Source of the DNA: an uncultured Lachnospiraceae bacterium
GTDB lineage: Bacteria; Bacillota; Clostridia; Lachnospirales; Lachnospiraceae
Direction of reading: 5' to 3'
Length of the DNA: 64,000 bases
NCBI GenBank assembly: GCA_905209075.1
Contig: CAJLRL010000002.1
Location: 62,001-126,000 of the forward strand
In this document: in pieces, positions 24,507 through 34,594 of the stretch
How positions within the stretch are numbered: position 1 is the first letter of the stretch
How the letters are laid out: every line of letters begins with the position of its first letter
The notes under the pieces: generated by a model
Database searches by the model: none
Told to the model about the DNA's origin: nothing
What the model saw: the letters and a program-made list of their open reading frames with translations, nothing else
Made by a program: the position numbers and the translations under genes

Positions 24507-25418
24507 ATGGGTGAGGTTATAAAAAACAGGTATGAATTTGTAATACTATTTGATGTAGAAAACGGAAATCCAAATGGGGATCCGGATGCGGGAAATATGC
24601 CACGTATTGATCCTGAAAGTGGTCTAGGTCTTGTAACAGATGTTTGTTTAAAACGAAAAATTCGCAATTATGTTGAAACTGTTAAAGAAGATGAGCAGGG
24701 CTATAAAATTTATATTAAGGAAAATATACCACTTAATAGAAGTGATCGTGAGGCCTGTGAGAGTCTTGGGATAAAAGAACAGGATGACAAAAAGGTCACA
24801 GAAGCATTGAAAAAGTTAAAAAAATCGGATAAAGATGCTGATATAAAGATAAAAGATTATATGTGCGAAAATTTTTATGATATTCGTACATTTGGAGCAG
24901 TGATGACAACTTTTGTAAAGGCTTCGCTGAATTGTGGTCAGGTAAGAGGCCCGGTACAGCTTGGGTTTGCAAGAAGTATTGATCCTGTAATCAGTCAGGA
25001 GATAACTATTACAAGAGTTGCTATAACAACTGAAAAGGATGCCGAAAATAAGAGTAATGAAATGGGGAGGAAGAGTATAGTACCATATGGATTGTATCGT
25101 GCAGAGGGTTACGTTTCAGCTAATCTCGCAAGAAGAGTCACTGGATTTTCAGAAGATGATCTGGAATTGTTGTGGGATGCAATTATTAATATGTTTGAAA
25201 ATGATCATTCTGCGGCAAGAGGAAAGATGGCAGTTCGTGAGCTTATAGTATTTAAGCACAGTAAAGAACTTGGAGATTGTCCAGCATATAAATTATTTGA
25301 TGCTATTGAAGTAAAGAAAAATGATGGTGTTGAATATCCAAGAAAATATCAGGATTATACAATTACAATTCATGAAGATGCGATACCGGATTCTGTAGAA
25401 ATGAAAAGGATGATTTAA
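24507..25418 (+). CDS. cas7: Cas7c (Csd2), backbone subunit of type I-C Cascade
   Basis: Cas7 subunits polymerise along the crRNA spacer. The 303-residue protein has the family start YEFVILFDVENGNPNGDPD and the RTFGAVMTTF and GQVRGPVQLGFARSIDP segments typical of Csd2. GGAGG precedes the ATG, which follows the cas8c stop without a gap. The polymer's geometry is what leaves every sixth crRNA base unpaired, relevant to the target match at 21111. Confidence 0.95.
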   Translation: MGEVIKNRYEFVILFDVENGNPNGDPDAGNMPRIDPESGLGLVTDVCLKRKIRNYVETVKEDEQGYKIYIKENIPLNRSDREACESLGIKEQDDKKVTEALKKLKKSDKDADIKIKDYMCENFYDIRTFGAVMTTFVKASLNCGQVRGPVQLGFARSIDPVISQEITITRVAITTEKDAENKSNEMGRKSIVPYGLYRAEGYVSANLARRVTGFSEDDLELLWDAIINMFENDHSAARGKMAVRELIVFKHSKELGDCPAYKLFDAIEVKKNDGVEYPRKYQDYTITIHEDAIPDSVEMKRMI

Positions 25419-26077
25419 TGGAATATTCGCAAGATGATTACTTGATGATTTCCGGGATACAGCATTTCAAATTTTGTAGAAGGCAGTGGGCTCTTATTCA
25501 TGTAGAGCAGCAATGGGCTGAAAACGAACATACTGTTGTAGGTGAATTGATGCATAAGAAGACTCATGATCCATATCTTATAGAAAAACGAAATGATGTG
25601 CTTATAGTTCGCGCTCTTCCGGTTTCTTCAAGAAGTATAGGAATAAGTGGAGAATGTGATATAGTAGAATTCCATAAATGTGATGAAGGCATAAAACTTA
25701 TAGGACATCGTGGTTTATATTCAGTTTACCCGGTTGAATATAAGAAGGGTAAACCCAAAGAAAGCGATGAGGATAAGTTGCAGCTTGCGGCACAGGCAAT
25801 GTGCTTAGAAGAGATGTTTTTAACACAAATTCCGGAAGGCGCATTGTATTATGGTGAAACAAGAAGACGAGAGGTAGTGGAATTTACTGAAGAAATCAGA
25901 AATCAGGTAAAGAGTATTTTTGAGGAAATGCACGGGTATTATGAGAGAAAATATACTCCTAAAGTAAAAACAACAAAGGCTTGTTCGGGCTGTTCATTGA
26001 AAGACATTTGTCTGCCCAAACTTATGAAAACAGGTTCCGTTAAAGCATATGTCAGCAAGATGTTGGAGGATACATAA
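25418..26077 (+). CDS. cas4: Cas4 adaptation exonuclease
   Basis: Cas4 trims prespacers and checks their PAM before integration. The 219-residue RecB-family protein has SGIQHFKFCRRQWAL with the first cluster cysteine, GECDIVEF and YPVEYKKGKPK (nuclease motifs with Asp, Glu and Lys), and CSGCSLKDICLP with three more cysteines for the 4Fe-4S cluster. It overlaps cas7 and cas1 by one base each (TAATG). Confidence 0.95.
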   Translation: MEYSQDDYLMISGIQHFKFCRRQWALIHVEQQWAENEHTVVGELMHKKTHDPYLIEKRNDVLIVRALPVSSRSIGISGECDIVEFHKCDEGIKLIGHRGLYSVYPVEYKKGKPKESDEDKLQLAAQAMCLEEMFLTQIPEGALYYGETRRREVVEFTEEIRNQVKSIFEEMHGYYERKYTPKVKTTKACSGCSLKDICLPKLMKTGSVKAYVSKMLEDT

Positions 26078-27108
26078 TGAAAAAACTGCTTAATACATTG
26101 TATGTTACTTCAGAAAATAGCTATTTGGGGTTGGATGGAGAAAATATTGTTGTATATGATGATAAAAAAGAAATAGGAAGATTACCATTACATAATCTTG
26201 AAGGCATAGTTTCGTTTGGATATAGGGGAACAAGTCCGGCATTGATGGGAGCATGTGTAGAAAAGAATATTTCTTTGTGTTATCTTACTCCTCAGGGAAA
26301 ATTTTTAGCAAGAGTTACAGGAAAAATAAAGGGAAATGTTGTTCTAAGGCAACAACAATTTTTAAGTAGCCGTGACGAAAAAATCAGTTTGGATATAGCT
26401 AAGAATTGCATTCTTGGAAAAGTATATAACGCAAGATGGATTTTGGAGAGGGCAATCAGGGATCATCCTATGCAGATAGATGTAGAGGCTGTTAAGAGTT
26501 CATCTGTAAAATTGAAAGAATTTCTTGAATATATACAAAATGCAAATTCAATCGAGCAACTTAGGGGATATGAGGGTGAAGCTGCAAGTATATATTTCGG
26601 AGTATTTGACGAATTGATATTGCAACAGAAAAAGGACTTTCAATTTCATGGAAGAAATAGAAGACCACCATTGGATAATGTAAATGCAATGTTATCGTTT
26701 GTATATACGTTACTGAATAATCAGATTACTTCCGCCTTAGAAGTGGTAGGATTGGATCCTTATGTTGGTTTCATGCATACAGACAGACCGGGAAGAACGT
26801 CATTATCGTTAGATTTGATAGAAGAATTACGTGCTGTTATGGCTGATCGTTTTGTACTATCGCTTATCAACAAGAAGATTGTTAATGGGAAAAATTTCAC
26901 ACAAAAAGAAAACGGGGCGGTGTTAATGGACTTTGATACCAGAAAAAAACTGCTGTCAGAGTGGCAGAACAAGAAAAAAGAAATTATTACTCACCCATAT
27001 TTAAAAGAAAAAATTGAATGGGGAATGGTTCCTTATGTTCAGGCGATGCTTTTAGCACGATATCTCAGAGGTGATTTGGATGCATATCCTGTGTTTTTGT
27101 GGAAATGA
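26077..27108 (+). CDS. cas1: Cas1 integrase, type I-C
   Basis: Cas1 with Cas2 inserts new spacers at the leader end. The 343-residue protein shows the N-terminal LYVTSENSYLGLDGENIVV beta domain, YEGEAASIYFGVF with the metal-binding glutamate, and GFMHTDRPGRTSLSLDLIEE with the metal-binding histidine and acidic residues. All catalytic positions are present. It is followed by cas2 10 bases later. Confidence 0.96.
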   Translation: MKKLLNTLYVTSENSYLGLDGENIVVYDDKKEIGRLPLHNLEGIVSFGYRGTSPALMGACVEKNISLCYLTPQGKFLARVTGKIKGNVVLRQQQFLSSRDEKISLDIAKNCILGKVYNARWILERAIRDHPMQIDVEAVKSSSVKLKEFLEYIQNANSIEQLRGYEGEAASIYFGVFDELILQQKKDFQFHGRNRRPPLDNVNAMLSFVYTLLNNQITSALEVVGLDPYVGFMHTDRPGRTSLSLDLIEELRAVMADRFVLSLINKKIVNGKNFTQKENGAVLMDFDTRKKLLSEWQNKKKEIITHPYLKEKIEWGMVPYVQAMLLARYLRGDLDAYPVFLWK

Positions 27109-27117
27109 GGTGATAAA

Positions 27118-27408
27118 ATGATGGTTTTAATTACCTATGATGTTAATACAGAAACAGCCGCTGGCAGAGTGCGTTTAAGAAAGGTTGCAAAGCAATGTGT
27201 AAATTATGGACAGCGGGTTCAAAATTCTGTATTTGAATGTATTCTTGATAATGCGCAATGTATTATGCTGAAATCTTTATTAACAGATATTATTGATGAA
27301 AGTGTAGATAGTTTGAGATTTTATTATTTAGGAAATAGTTATAAAACAAAAGTGGAACATATTGGTGTGGATCATGGGATAGCCGTTGATGAAACATTAA
27401 TACTTTAG
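27118..27408 (+). CDS. cas2: Cas2
   Basis: Cas2 is the structural partner of Cas1 in spacer integration. The 96-residue ferredoxin-like protein has LITYDVNTE near the start (conserved Asp) and RVQNSVFECILD. GAGGTG lies just before the ATG. It is the last cas gene; the array leader begins right after its stop. Confidence 0.95.
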   Translation: MMVLITYDVNTETAAGRVRLRKVAKQCVNYGQRVQNSVFECILDNAQCIMLKSLLTDIIDESVDSLRFYYLGNSYKTKVEHIGVDHGIAVDETLIL

Positions 27409-27584
27409 TCATTGCGGTGCGAGCAATAAGTGAACAAAGATTTACTGGGTGATTCGCACTCAAAAAGATATAAAAAATGATTTGTAATACATAAATTTAT
27501 GCTACTGTATAAATTTTTGTGTTCAGATTTGATAAATATGTCAATATTGTGCATCATGTTGAAAAAGTATTGTGCAATATTGCT
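27409..27584 (+). promoter_or_regulatory. CRISPR leader
   Basis: The 176 AT-rich bases between cas2 and the first repeat should hold the array promoter and the integration signals. TATTGTGCA occurs twice (27545-27553 and 27568-27576), 23 bp apart, just before the first repeat, and the second copy lies in the palindrome ATTGTGCAAT. These may guide Cas1-Cas2. I could not settle on one promoter. Confidence 0.65.
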
Positions 27585-30500
27585 GTCACTCCCTTCGTGG
27601 GAGTGTGGATTGAAATACAGATTGTAGACATCACAACCACAGAAAAAACATGTCACTCCCTTCGTGGGAGTGTGGATTGAAATAAAGTGAGACTAATCAC
27701 TATTGTAGTGACGAGGTGTCACTCCCTTCGTGGGAGTGTGGATTGAAATAACAGAAAAAAGATTAAAAACTAAATATCCAAAAGTCACTCCCTTCGTGGG
27801 AGTGTGGATTGAAATTATCAGCTTGAATTAATTTAATATTAAAAATTAGTCACTCCCTTCGTGGGAGTGTGGATTGAAATACAGATTGTAGACATCACAA
27901 CCACAGAAAAAACATGTCACTCCCTTCGTGGGAGTGTGGATTGAAATAGATACAGTAAAGGCTTTAGGCGATTGGGAGATAGGTCACTCCCTTCGTGGGA
28001 GTGTGGATTGAAATATAGAAAGAGATATTTTCCTTGGTTGTAAAATAAGTCACTCCCTTCGTGGGAGTGTGGATTGAAATATAGCAGATGATGGACACGC
28101 AGTTGTTAGAGTTAGTCACTCCCTTCGTGGGAGTGTGGATTGAAATAGAAACAGGAAAAATTATAAGTGGTACAGAAAAACGTCACTCCCTTCGTGGGAG
28201 TGTGGATTGAAATACAAAAAACGTCGACTGACTCGTACACCCCATTCGTGTCACTCCCTTCGTGGGAGTGTGGATTGAAATTGTTATGGCTTTATATAAA
28301 ATTTTAGATAATGAAGTCACTCCCTTCGTGGGAGTGTGGATTGAAATTGTTAAACAAATAGGAAAAAGTTTTGACACAAAGCGTCACTCCCTTCGTGGGA
28401 GTGTGGATTGAAATATAAGTACCTATTTTTGCAGTCGGTCTTTGCACTGGTCACTCCCTTCGTGGGAGTGTGGATTGAAATAATCATTTGACTATCCGAT
28501 ATAGCGATAGCAACAGTCACTCCCTTCGTGGGAGTGTGGATTGAAATCTCATCAAGCTGTGATGAAATATCAATCTTTTGTCGTCACTCCCTTCGTGGGA
28601 GTGTGGATTGAAATAATGAACGCAGTGTTGTCATTCAGATAACTATTCATGTCACTCCCTTCGTGGGAGTGTGGATTGAAATACAAAAAACGTCGACTGA
28701 CTCGTACCCCCCATTCGGTCACTCCCTTCGTGGGAGTGTGGATTGAAATTCTCCTAAACCCATATTTTAATGCACTTGGAATTGTCACTCCCTTCGTGGG
28801 AGTGTGGATTGAAATACATGACAAATTGGAGAGTAGTTTACCCAGTTACGTCACTCCCTTCGTGGGAGTGTGGATTGAAATAATAAAGCGGGTGTCTATT
28901 GAGATAGGGGCATTAGTCACTCCCTTCGTGGGAGTGTGGATTGAAATTGTACACTATTTGACCTATGTTAAAAGGATTCGAGTCACTCCCTTCGTGGGAG
29001 TGTGGATTGAAATAACTTCCGAAAGCCTAACAAGTGGGTTTTTAACTGTCACTCCCTTCGTGGGAGTGTGGATTGAAATATTTGATACTTGTATTATATT
29101 CTAAAATTAGAATAGTCACTCCCTTCGTGGGAGTGTGGATTGAAATGATATTAAATAAAATGGCACATATCTAACTTGTTGTCACTCCCTTCGTGGGAGT
29201 GTGGATTGAAATCAGTGTTTAGATTTGTTAGATGATTTTATAGCAGGTCACTCCCTTCGTGGGAGTGTGGATTGAAATAGAAAAGCCGTGGTTTAGTCGT
29301 TGACGGCATATGGTCACTCCCTTCGTGGGAGTGTGGATTGAAATGAGGATACAGTCAACCTACTATTACAAGTTACAGCGTCACTCCCTTCGTGGGAGTG
29401 TGGATTGAAATCGCAAGCTTATTTAAATATGCCTTCCTGTCTCTTGTCACTCCCTTCGTGGGAGTGTGGATTGAAATTAATATTAGAATATAATACAATC
29501 ATAGCAAAAAGGTCACTCCCTTCGTGGGAGTGTGGATTGAAATAGAAAAGCAGGGGGCTTGCAGTAGATGGAATATGTGTCACTCCCTTCGTGGGAGTGT
29601 GGATTGAAATCTGCAGACCGCCGAGCGGCGGTTTCGACTATTTTGTCACTCCCTTCGTGGGAGTGTGGATTGAAATCACGAATAGTTGACGTTTTAAAAA
29701 GCTCTGAAACGTCACTCCCTTCGTGGGAGTGTGGATTGAAATAATAATTATCTAACTATCTAATTGATTAATCATGTCACTCCCTTCGTGGGAGTGTGGA
29801 TTGAAATTTGATAAACTTACGATAGTGTCAGCAGCTTGGATCGTCACTCCCTTCGTGGGAGTGTGGATTGAAATTTTAACTGAAAAGTCAAATGAGATTG
29901 AAAAGAAACGTCACTCCCTTCGTGGGAGTGTGGATTGAAATACTCTTTGCTTAATAAATAAAGAAGAAAATAAATGTCACTCCCTTCGTGGGAGTGTGGA
30001 TTGAAATCATATAAGGATGAGCTTATTATTGATGGCGAAACAGTCACTCCCTTCGTGGGAGTGTGGATTGAAATCTACAGAAATTTGTACATATCGAGAT
30101 CCGATTAATGTCACTCCCTTCGTGGGAGTGTGGATTGAAATGAACTATTTGAAGTACCATATGCAGCACATAAAAGTCACTCCCTTCGTGGGAGTGTGGA
30201 TTGAAATAAGGCAAAACGACTTGATAATGGAGAATGGGTTACGTCACTCCCTTCGTGGGAGTGTGGATTGAAATTCAATAATTTAAAAGAAGATATAATA
30301 ATTTACTAGTCACTCCCTTCGTGGGAGTGTGGATTGAAATTATTAGACGTTGATATATATATATCTGGTTTTTTGTCACTCCCTTCGTGGGAGTGTGGAT
30401 TGAAATACCAAATATAAAACAATAGTCGTGTGCGCCGGTTGTCACTCCCTTCGTGGGAGTGTGGATTGAAATTGTCTATTGACGGTGTAACGGATTTAAT

Positions 30501-31798
30501 TACTAAGTCACTCCCTTCGTGGGAGTGTGGATTGAAATTTGTAGACACAGTAGGAACAGTATATAGTTGCATAGTCACTCCCTTCGTGGGAGTGTGGATT
30601 GAAATACCACTGCTTAGTGCAATATTTGATAACATACTGTCACTCCCTTCGTGGGAGTGTGGATTGAAATTCCTTTATTTTAAAATAATAGCTAAATGGT
30701 CATGGTCACTCCCTTCGTGGGAGTGTGGATTGAAATCAGTATAGACCACTACCCACTTTTGTTTCGTCAAGTCACTCCCTTCGTGGGAGTGTGGATTGAA
30801 ATAAAATTATGAAATGTATTCAAAACCCATAGGCAAGTCACTCCCTTCGTGGGAGTGTGGATTGAAATTACAGATATACCTATTAGGTGTATGGATTTAT
30901 GGTCACTCCCTTCGTGGGAGTGTGGATTGAAATATAAATGATACTTTTAATTTTTTATCTGCTCTAAAAGTCACTCCCTTCGTGGGAGTGTGGATTGAAA
31001 TAAAATATATATGGCACAAAATAAGGTTAGTATGTGTCACTCCCTTCGTGGGAGTGTGGATTGAAATATACAAGCAGGTAAATATGGCGCTCGAAACGTA
31101 CGTCACTCCCTTCGTGGGAGTGTGGATTGAAATACTTGCCATTGCAGTAGATGGAGAACCTTTACAGTGTCACTCCCTTCGTGGGAGTGTGGATTGAAAT
31201 ATCTGTCTTTGAATGTTCTCGTTCGACAAAACTTGTCACTCCCTTCGTGGGAGTGTGGATTGAAATTATACTGAATGTTGCAAAGGCGCAAGAAAAAAAT
31301 GGTCACTCCCTTCGTGGGAGTGTGGATTGAAATTATGCCAGTTATCAGAAGAATGTGCAGAACTTATACGTCACTCCCTTCGTGGGAGTGTGGATTGAAA
31401 TAGTAAAGTTGCTCAAAATATGCAAAAACTTGGCAGTCACTCCCTTCGTGGGAGTGTGGATTGAAATGTTAAACCTACCTGTCATATCAAGAGTAAGTAA
31501 GGTCACTCCCTTCGTGGGAGTGCGGATTGAAATGATGAAACCACAATGGAATGGTTTATCTGGTAAAGTCACTCCCTTCGTGGGAGTGCGGATTGAAATG
31601 ATGCAGGTAACTCTGGTTTCTTTCTTTCCAACAGTCACTCCCTTCGCGGGAGCGCGGATTGAAATGCTAGATAAATACTATATATTGCAACTCTCATGGG
31701 TCACTCCCTTCGTGGGAGTGTGGATTGAAATCAGGAGAAAGTAAAAGCAATCTTCAAGGCTGATAAGTCACTCCCTTTGTGGAAGTATAAATTTTGAG
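27585..31798 (+). CRISPR. Type I-C CRISPR array, 64 repeats and 63 spacers
   Basis: A 32-base repeat starts GTCACTCCC, has the ACTCCC-TTCGT-GGGAGT hairpin and ends GTGGATTGAAAT; the period is 65-68 bases and spacers are 33-36 bases. I counted starts at 27585, 27652, 27718 and so on to 31700, plus a decayed last repeat at 31767. Repeats are identical until the distal end: those at 31502 and 31568 have one change (GTGCGG), the one at 31634 has three, and the last is strongly degenerate. Uniform repeats near cas2 and decay at the far end show the leader is on the cas2 side. Spacer 1 equals spacer 5; other related pairs are in the findings. The array is long, so adaptation has been active. Confidence 0.98.
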
Positions 31799-32163
31799 AA
31801 TATTATGTGTAAATTTAGTGGTATAAGTAATTCCTTTTGTTGTGATTTTAATGTGACTTATTTTGGCAGAATGTAAATATATAAAGAAAAATAAAGTAAT
31901 GTAAGTATGATGATTAGATGCTATAAAATGAATGTTTATGATTCAAAAAAGTAGTTCTTTATCCGGCAACCAACGAATATTGCTGTTGCTGCACCAAAGA
32001 CTCTATCTGTTTTTGATATGATTTACCACCAAATAAGCTGCTGAGTGGTCAAGAAAATCTTTCAAATCTGGATAAAATAAGGATAATTAATCTTAATATT
32101 GCTATGCGATAATATAAATGTTATTCTGAATTAAAAGAAATTAATCAGTGGGAGGCACATATA
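31799..32163 (+). other. AT-rich gap after the array, with a possible fully decayed repeat
   Basis: At 31827 GTAATTCCTTTTGTTG then TGATTTTAAT resembles a heavily mutated repeat 60 bases after the degenerate last one. It would be a fossil of an older array end. The remainder up to the AAA-ATPase gene shows no gene or clear structure to me. Confidence 0.3.
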
Positions 32164-33424
32164 TTGGGTATTTATATAAATCCGTCAGCCAGATCATTTG
32201 AAATGGCATTAAATTCAGAAATATTTATTGACAAAAGTGGGTTGATAAAAGAAACAAATAGATGCATAAATACACTCCAAAGATATATGTGTGTAAGCCG
32301 TCCGAGACGTTTCGGAAAATCAATGGCTATGGATATGCTTTCAGCATATTATGAGAGAAATATCAATACAGAAAACCTTTTTGGCAATTTGGAAATAAGT
32401 CAGGATCAATCATATAAAAAACATCTTAATCAATATGATGTTTTAAAGATTAATATGCAGGATTTTTTAAGTGCGGCTCATTGTGTTGATGATATGCTTA
32501 AGATGTTGAACAATGATATAATTAAAGATTTTTCATTAGAATATAATGAGGTAAATTTCCGTGATGAAAATAATCTCATGCGTGTGATGCAGGATGTGTA
32601 TGCGGCAACAGAAAGACCATTTGTGATACTTATTGATGAATGGGATTGTCTGTTCAGGGAATATACACAAGATAAAGATGCACAGAAGAAATACCTTGAT
32701 TTTTTGCGTGGCTGGTTAAAAGACAAATATTATATCGCATTGGCATATATGACAGGAATACTTCCAATAAAAAAATATGGATCACATTCGGCTCTTAATA
32801 TGTTTACTGAATATTCTATGACAGATATGGGAGCGTTGGCAGAATATTTCGGTTTTACAGATGATGAAGTGAAAAAATTATGCGCTAGATATGAAATGGA
32901 TTTTGATGAAGCCAGGGCATGGTATAATGGATATAAACTTGTATCCCACAGCAGATATGGCACAAAAACATATTCGATGTATAGTCCAAAATCTGTAGTT
33001 GAGGCAATGCTGAAGCATAAATTTGGAACATATTGGAATCAGACCGAAACATACGAGGCTTTGAAAGTATATATACAGATGAATATGGATGGACTTAAAG
33101 ATGCAGTGATAAAGATGCTGGCAGGTGAGAGTATTATGATAAACACAGGCACATTTGCGAATGATATGACATCATTTGCAACAAAAGATGATGTGTTAAC
33201 ACTTTTGGTTCATCTTGGATATCTGACATATGATAGTGAAAATGAAATGATAGCAATTCCAAATCGTGAAGTATCAAAAGAATATATAAATGCGATAAGT
33301 ACGATGGATTGGACGGAAGAGATAAAATTTAAATGACTACAAAGGAAATCTGCTTTTAGCTGGGATCAATTATAACAAGAAAACTAAAAAACATGAATGT
33401 GTTATTGAAAAATGGGAGCTGTAG
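32164..33424 (+). pseudogene. AAA-ATPase-like/DUF1703 nuclease gene with internal deletion
   Basis: The first part (32164-33336, TTG start after GGGAGG) encodes a 390-residue PF09820-type AAA-ATPase: GIYINPSARSFEMALNSEIF, a Walker A variant RPRRFGKSMAMDML, and LIDEWDCLF (Walker B). Intact relatives are about 520-580 residues and end in a PD-(D/E)XK nuclease domain (DUF1703). Here the frame stops early. In another frame, 33335-33424 encodes GNLLLAGINYNKKTKKHECV and then IEKWEL, the usual extreme C-terminus of the family. So most of the nuclease domain was deleted with a frameshift. These multicopy genes are common in Lachnospiraceae; their job is unclear. Confidence 0.8.
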
Positions 33425-33462
33425 GCTTCCATTTTTTACCTGTAAGCTTCCATTTTCCACCT
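33421..33462. repeat. Two 21-bp tandem repeats after the AAA-ATPase remnant
   Basis: GTAGGCTTCCATTTTTTACCT is followed directly by GTAAGCTTCCATTTTCCACCT (three differences). They begin at the stop codon of the remnant. The rest of the gap to pyrF shows only a ribosome site for pyrF. Confidence 0.7.
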
Positions 33463-33575
33463 TGCAAGATATCCCATTATGCTTTAAAATATTTATAACT
33501 ATGTACAGATGTCTGAACCAGAATACATCTGATCTTATAACAACTACAAACATAAATATTTAAGAGGACGAAAAC

Positions 33576-34508
33576 ATGATAAACAAATTAGTAGAAAAAA
33601 TCAAAAAAACAAATGCACCTATAGTAGTAGGCCTTGATCCAATGCTTTCATATGTGCCTGAGCACATCCAGAAGAAAGCCTTTGAGGAGTTTGGCGAGAC
33701 ACCGGCAGGAGCAGCCGAGGCAATATGGCAGTATAACAAGGCAATTGTAGATGCTACATATGACCTGATCCCAGCTGTAAAGCCACAGATCGCCATGTAT
33801 GAGCAGTTTGGTGTTGAGGGTGTAAAAGCATTCCAGAAGACAGTAGATTATTGCCATGAGAAAGACCTTGTAGTTATCGGAGATGTAAAGAGAGGAGATA
33901 TCGGATCTACATCTTCAGCATATGCTACAGGACATCTCGGAAAAGTACAGATAGGAAGCAAGAGCTATTCTACATTTAATGAGGATTTTGCAACAGTAAA
34001 TCCGTACCTTGGAACAGACGGAATCAAGCCATTTGTTGACGTATGTAAAGAGGAAAAGAAAGGAATCTTCATCCTTGTAAAGACATCTAATCCATCAAGC
34101 GGGGAATTTCAGGACAGAGTTATAGACGGACGTCCATTATATGAATGGGTAGGCGAGAAAGTTGCTGAATGGGGAGCTGACTGCATGGGAGATTCATACA
34201 GTTATGTAGGTGCTGTTGTCGGAGCAACTTACCCAGAGCAGGGAGAGATCCTTCGTAAAGTAATGCCAAAGAGCTTTATCCTTGTACCGGGATATGGTGC
34301 ACAGGGTGGAAAAGGTGCTGACCTTGTACATTTCTTTAATGAAGACGGACTTGGCGCTATCGTAAACTCATCACGTGGAATCATTGCAGCATACAAACAG
34401 GACAAATATAAAGATATGGGAATCACACCTGAAAACTTTGCTGATGCATCACGCAAGGCGGTTGAAGATATGATCGAAGACATCGCAGGAGCGCTTGCAA
34501 ACCGCTAA
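33576..34508 (+). CDS. pyrF: Orotidine 5'-phosphate decarboxylase (subfamily 2)
   Basis: It decarboxylates OMP to UMP, the last step of pyrimidine nucleotide synthesis. The 310-residue length and VVIGDVKRGDIGSTSSAYA with the catalytic Asp-x-Lys-x-x-Asp group fit the longer type-2 PyrF. AGAGGAC precedes the ATG. It starts a pyrF-pyrK-pyrD unit with spacing of 86 bases to pyrK. No pyrimidine attenuator with a clear terminator is visible in the short upstream gap. Confidence 0.95.
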   Translation: MINKLVEKIKKTNAPIVVGLDPMLSYVPEHIQKKAFEEFGETPAGAAEAIWQYNKAIVDATYDLIPAVKPQIAMYEQFGVEGVKAFQKTVDYCHEKDLVVIGDVKRGDIGSTSSAYATGHLGKVQIGSKSYSTFNEDFATVNPYLGTDGIKPFVDVCKEEKKGIFILVKTSNPSSGEFQDRVIDGRPLYEWVGEKVAEWGADCMGDSYSYVGAVVGATYPEQGEILRKVMPKSFILVPGYGAQGGKGADLVHFFNEDGLGAIVNSSRGIIAAYKQDKYKDMGITPENFADASRKAVEDMIEDIAGALANR

Positions 34509-34594
34509 AAAGCTGGATTTTGTTGAAGAAAATCATAAAGACAATTAGAAAAAAACGCAAACAGGTTCATTTTAAATATAACCAGGGAGAAAAA

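Noticed and set aside
28183..31744. Open frames on both strands of the array with repeated VTPFVGVWIEI or ISIHTPTKGVT peptides
   Set aside because: They are translations of the CRISPR repeat itself and change with each spacer; no start signals or codon bias.
27585..31798. Self-targeting spacers against this window
   Set aside because: None was noticed by eye; a full search of all 63 spacers on both strands was not possible, so this is not excluded.
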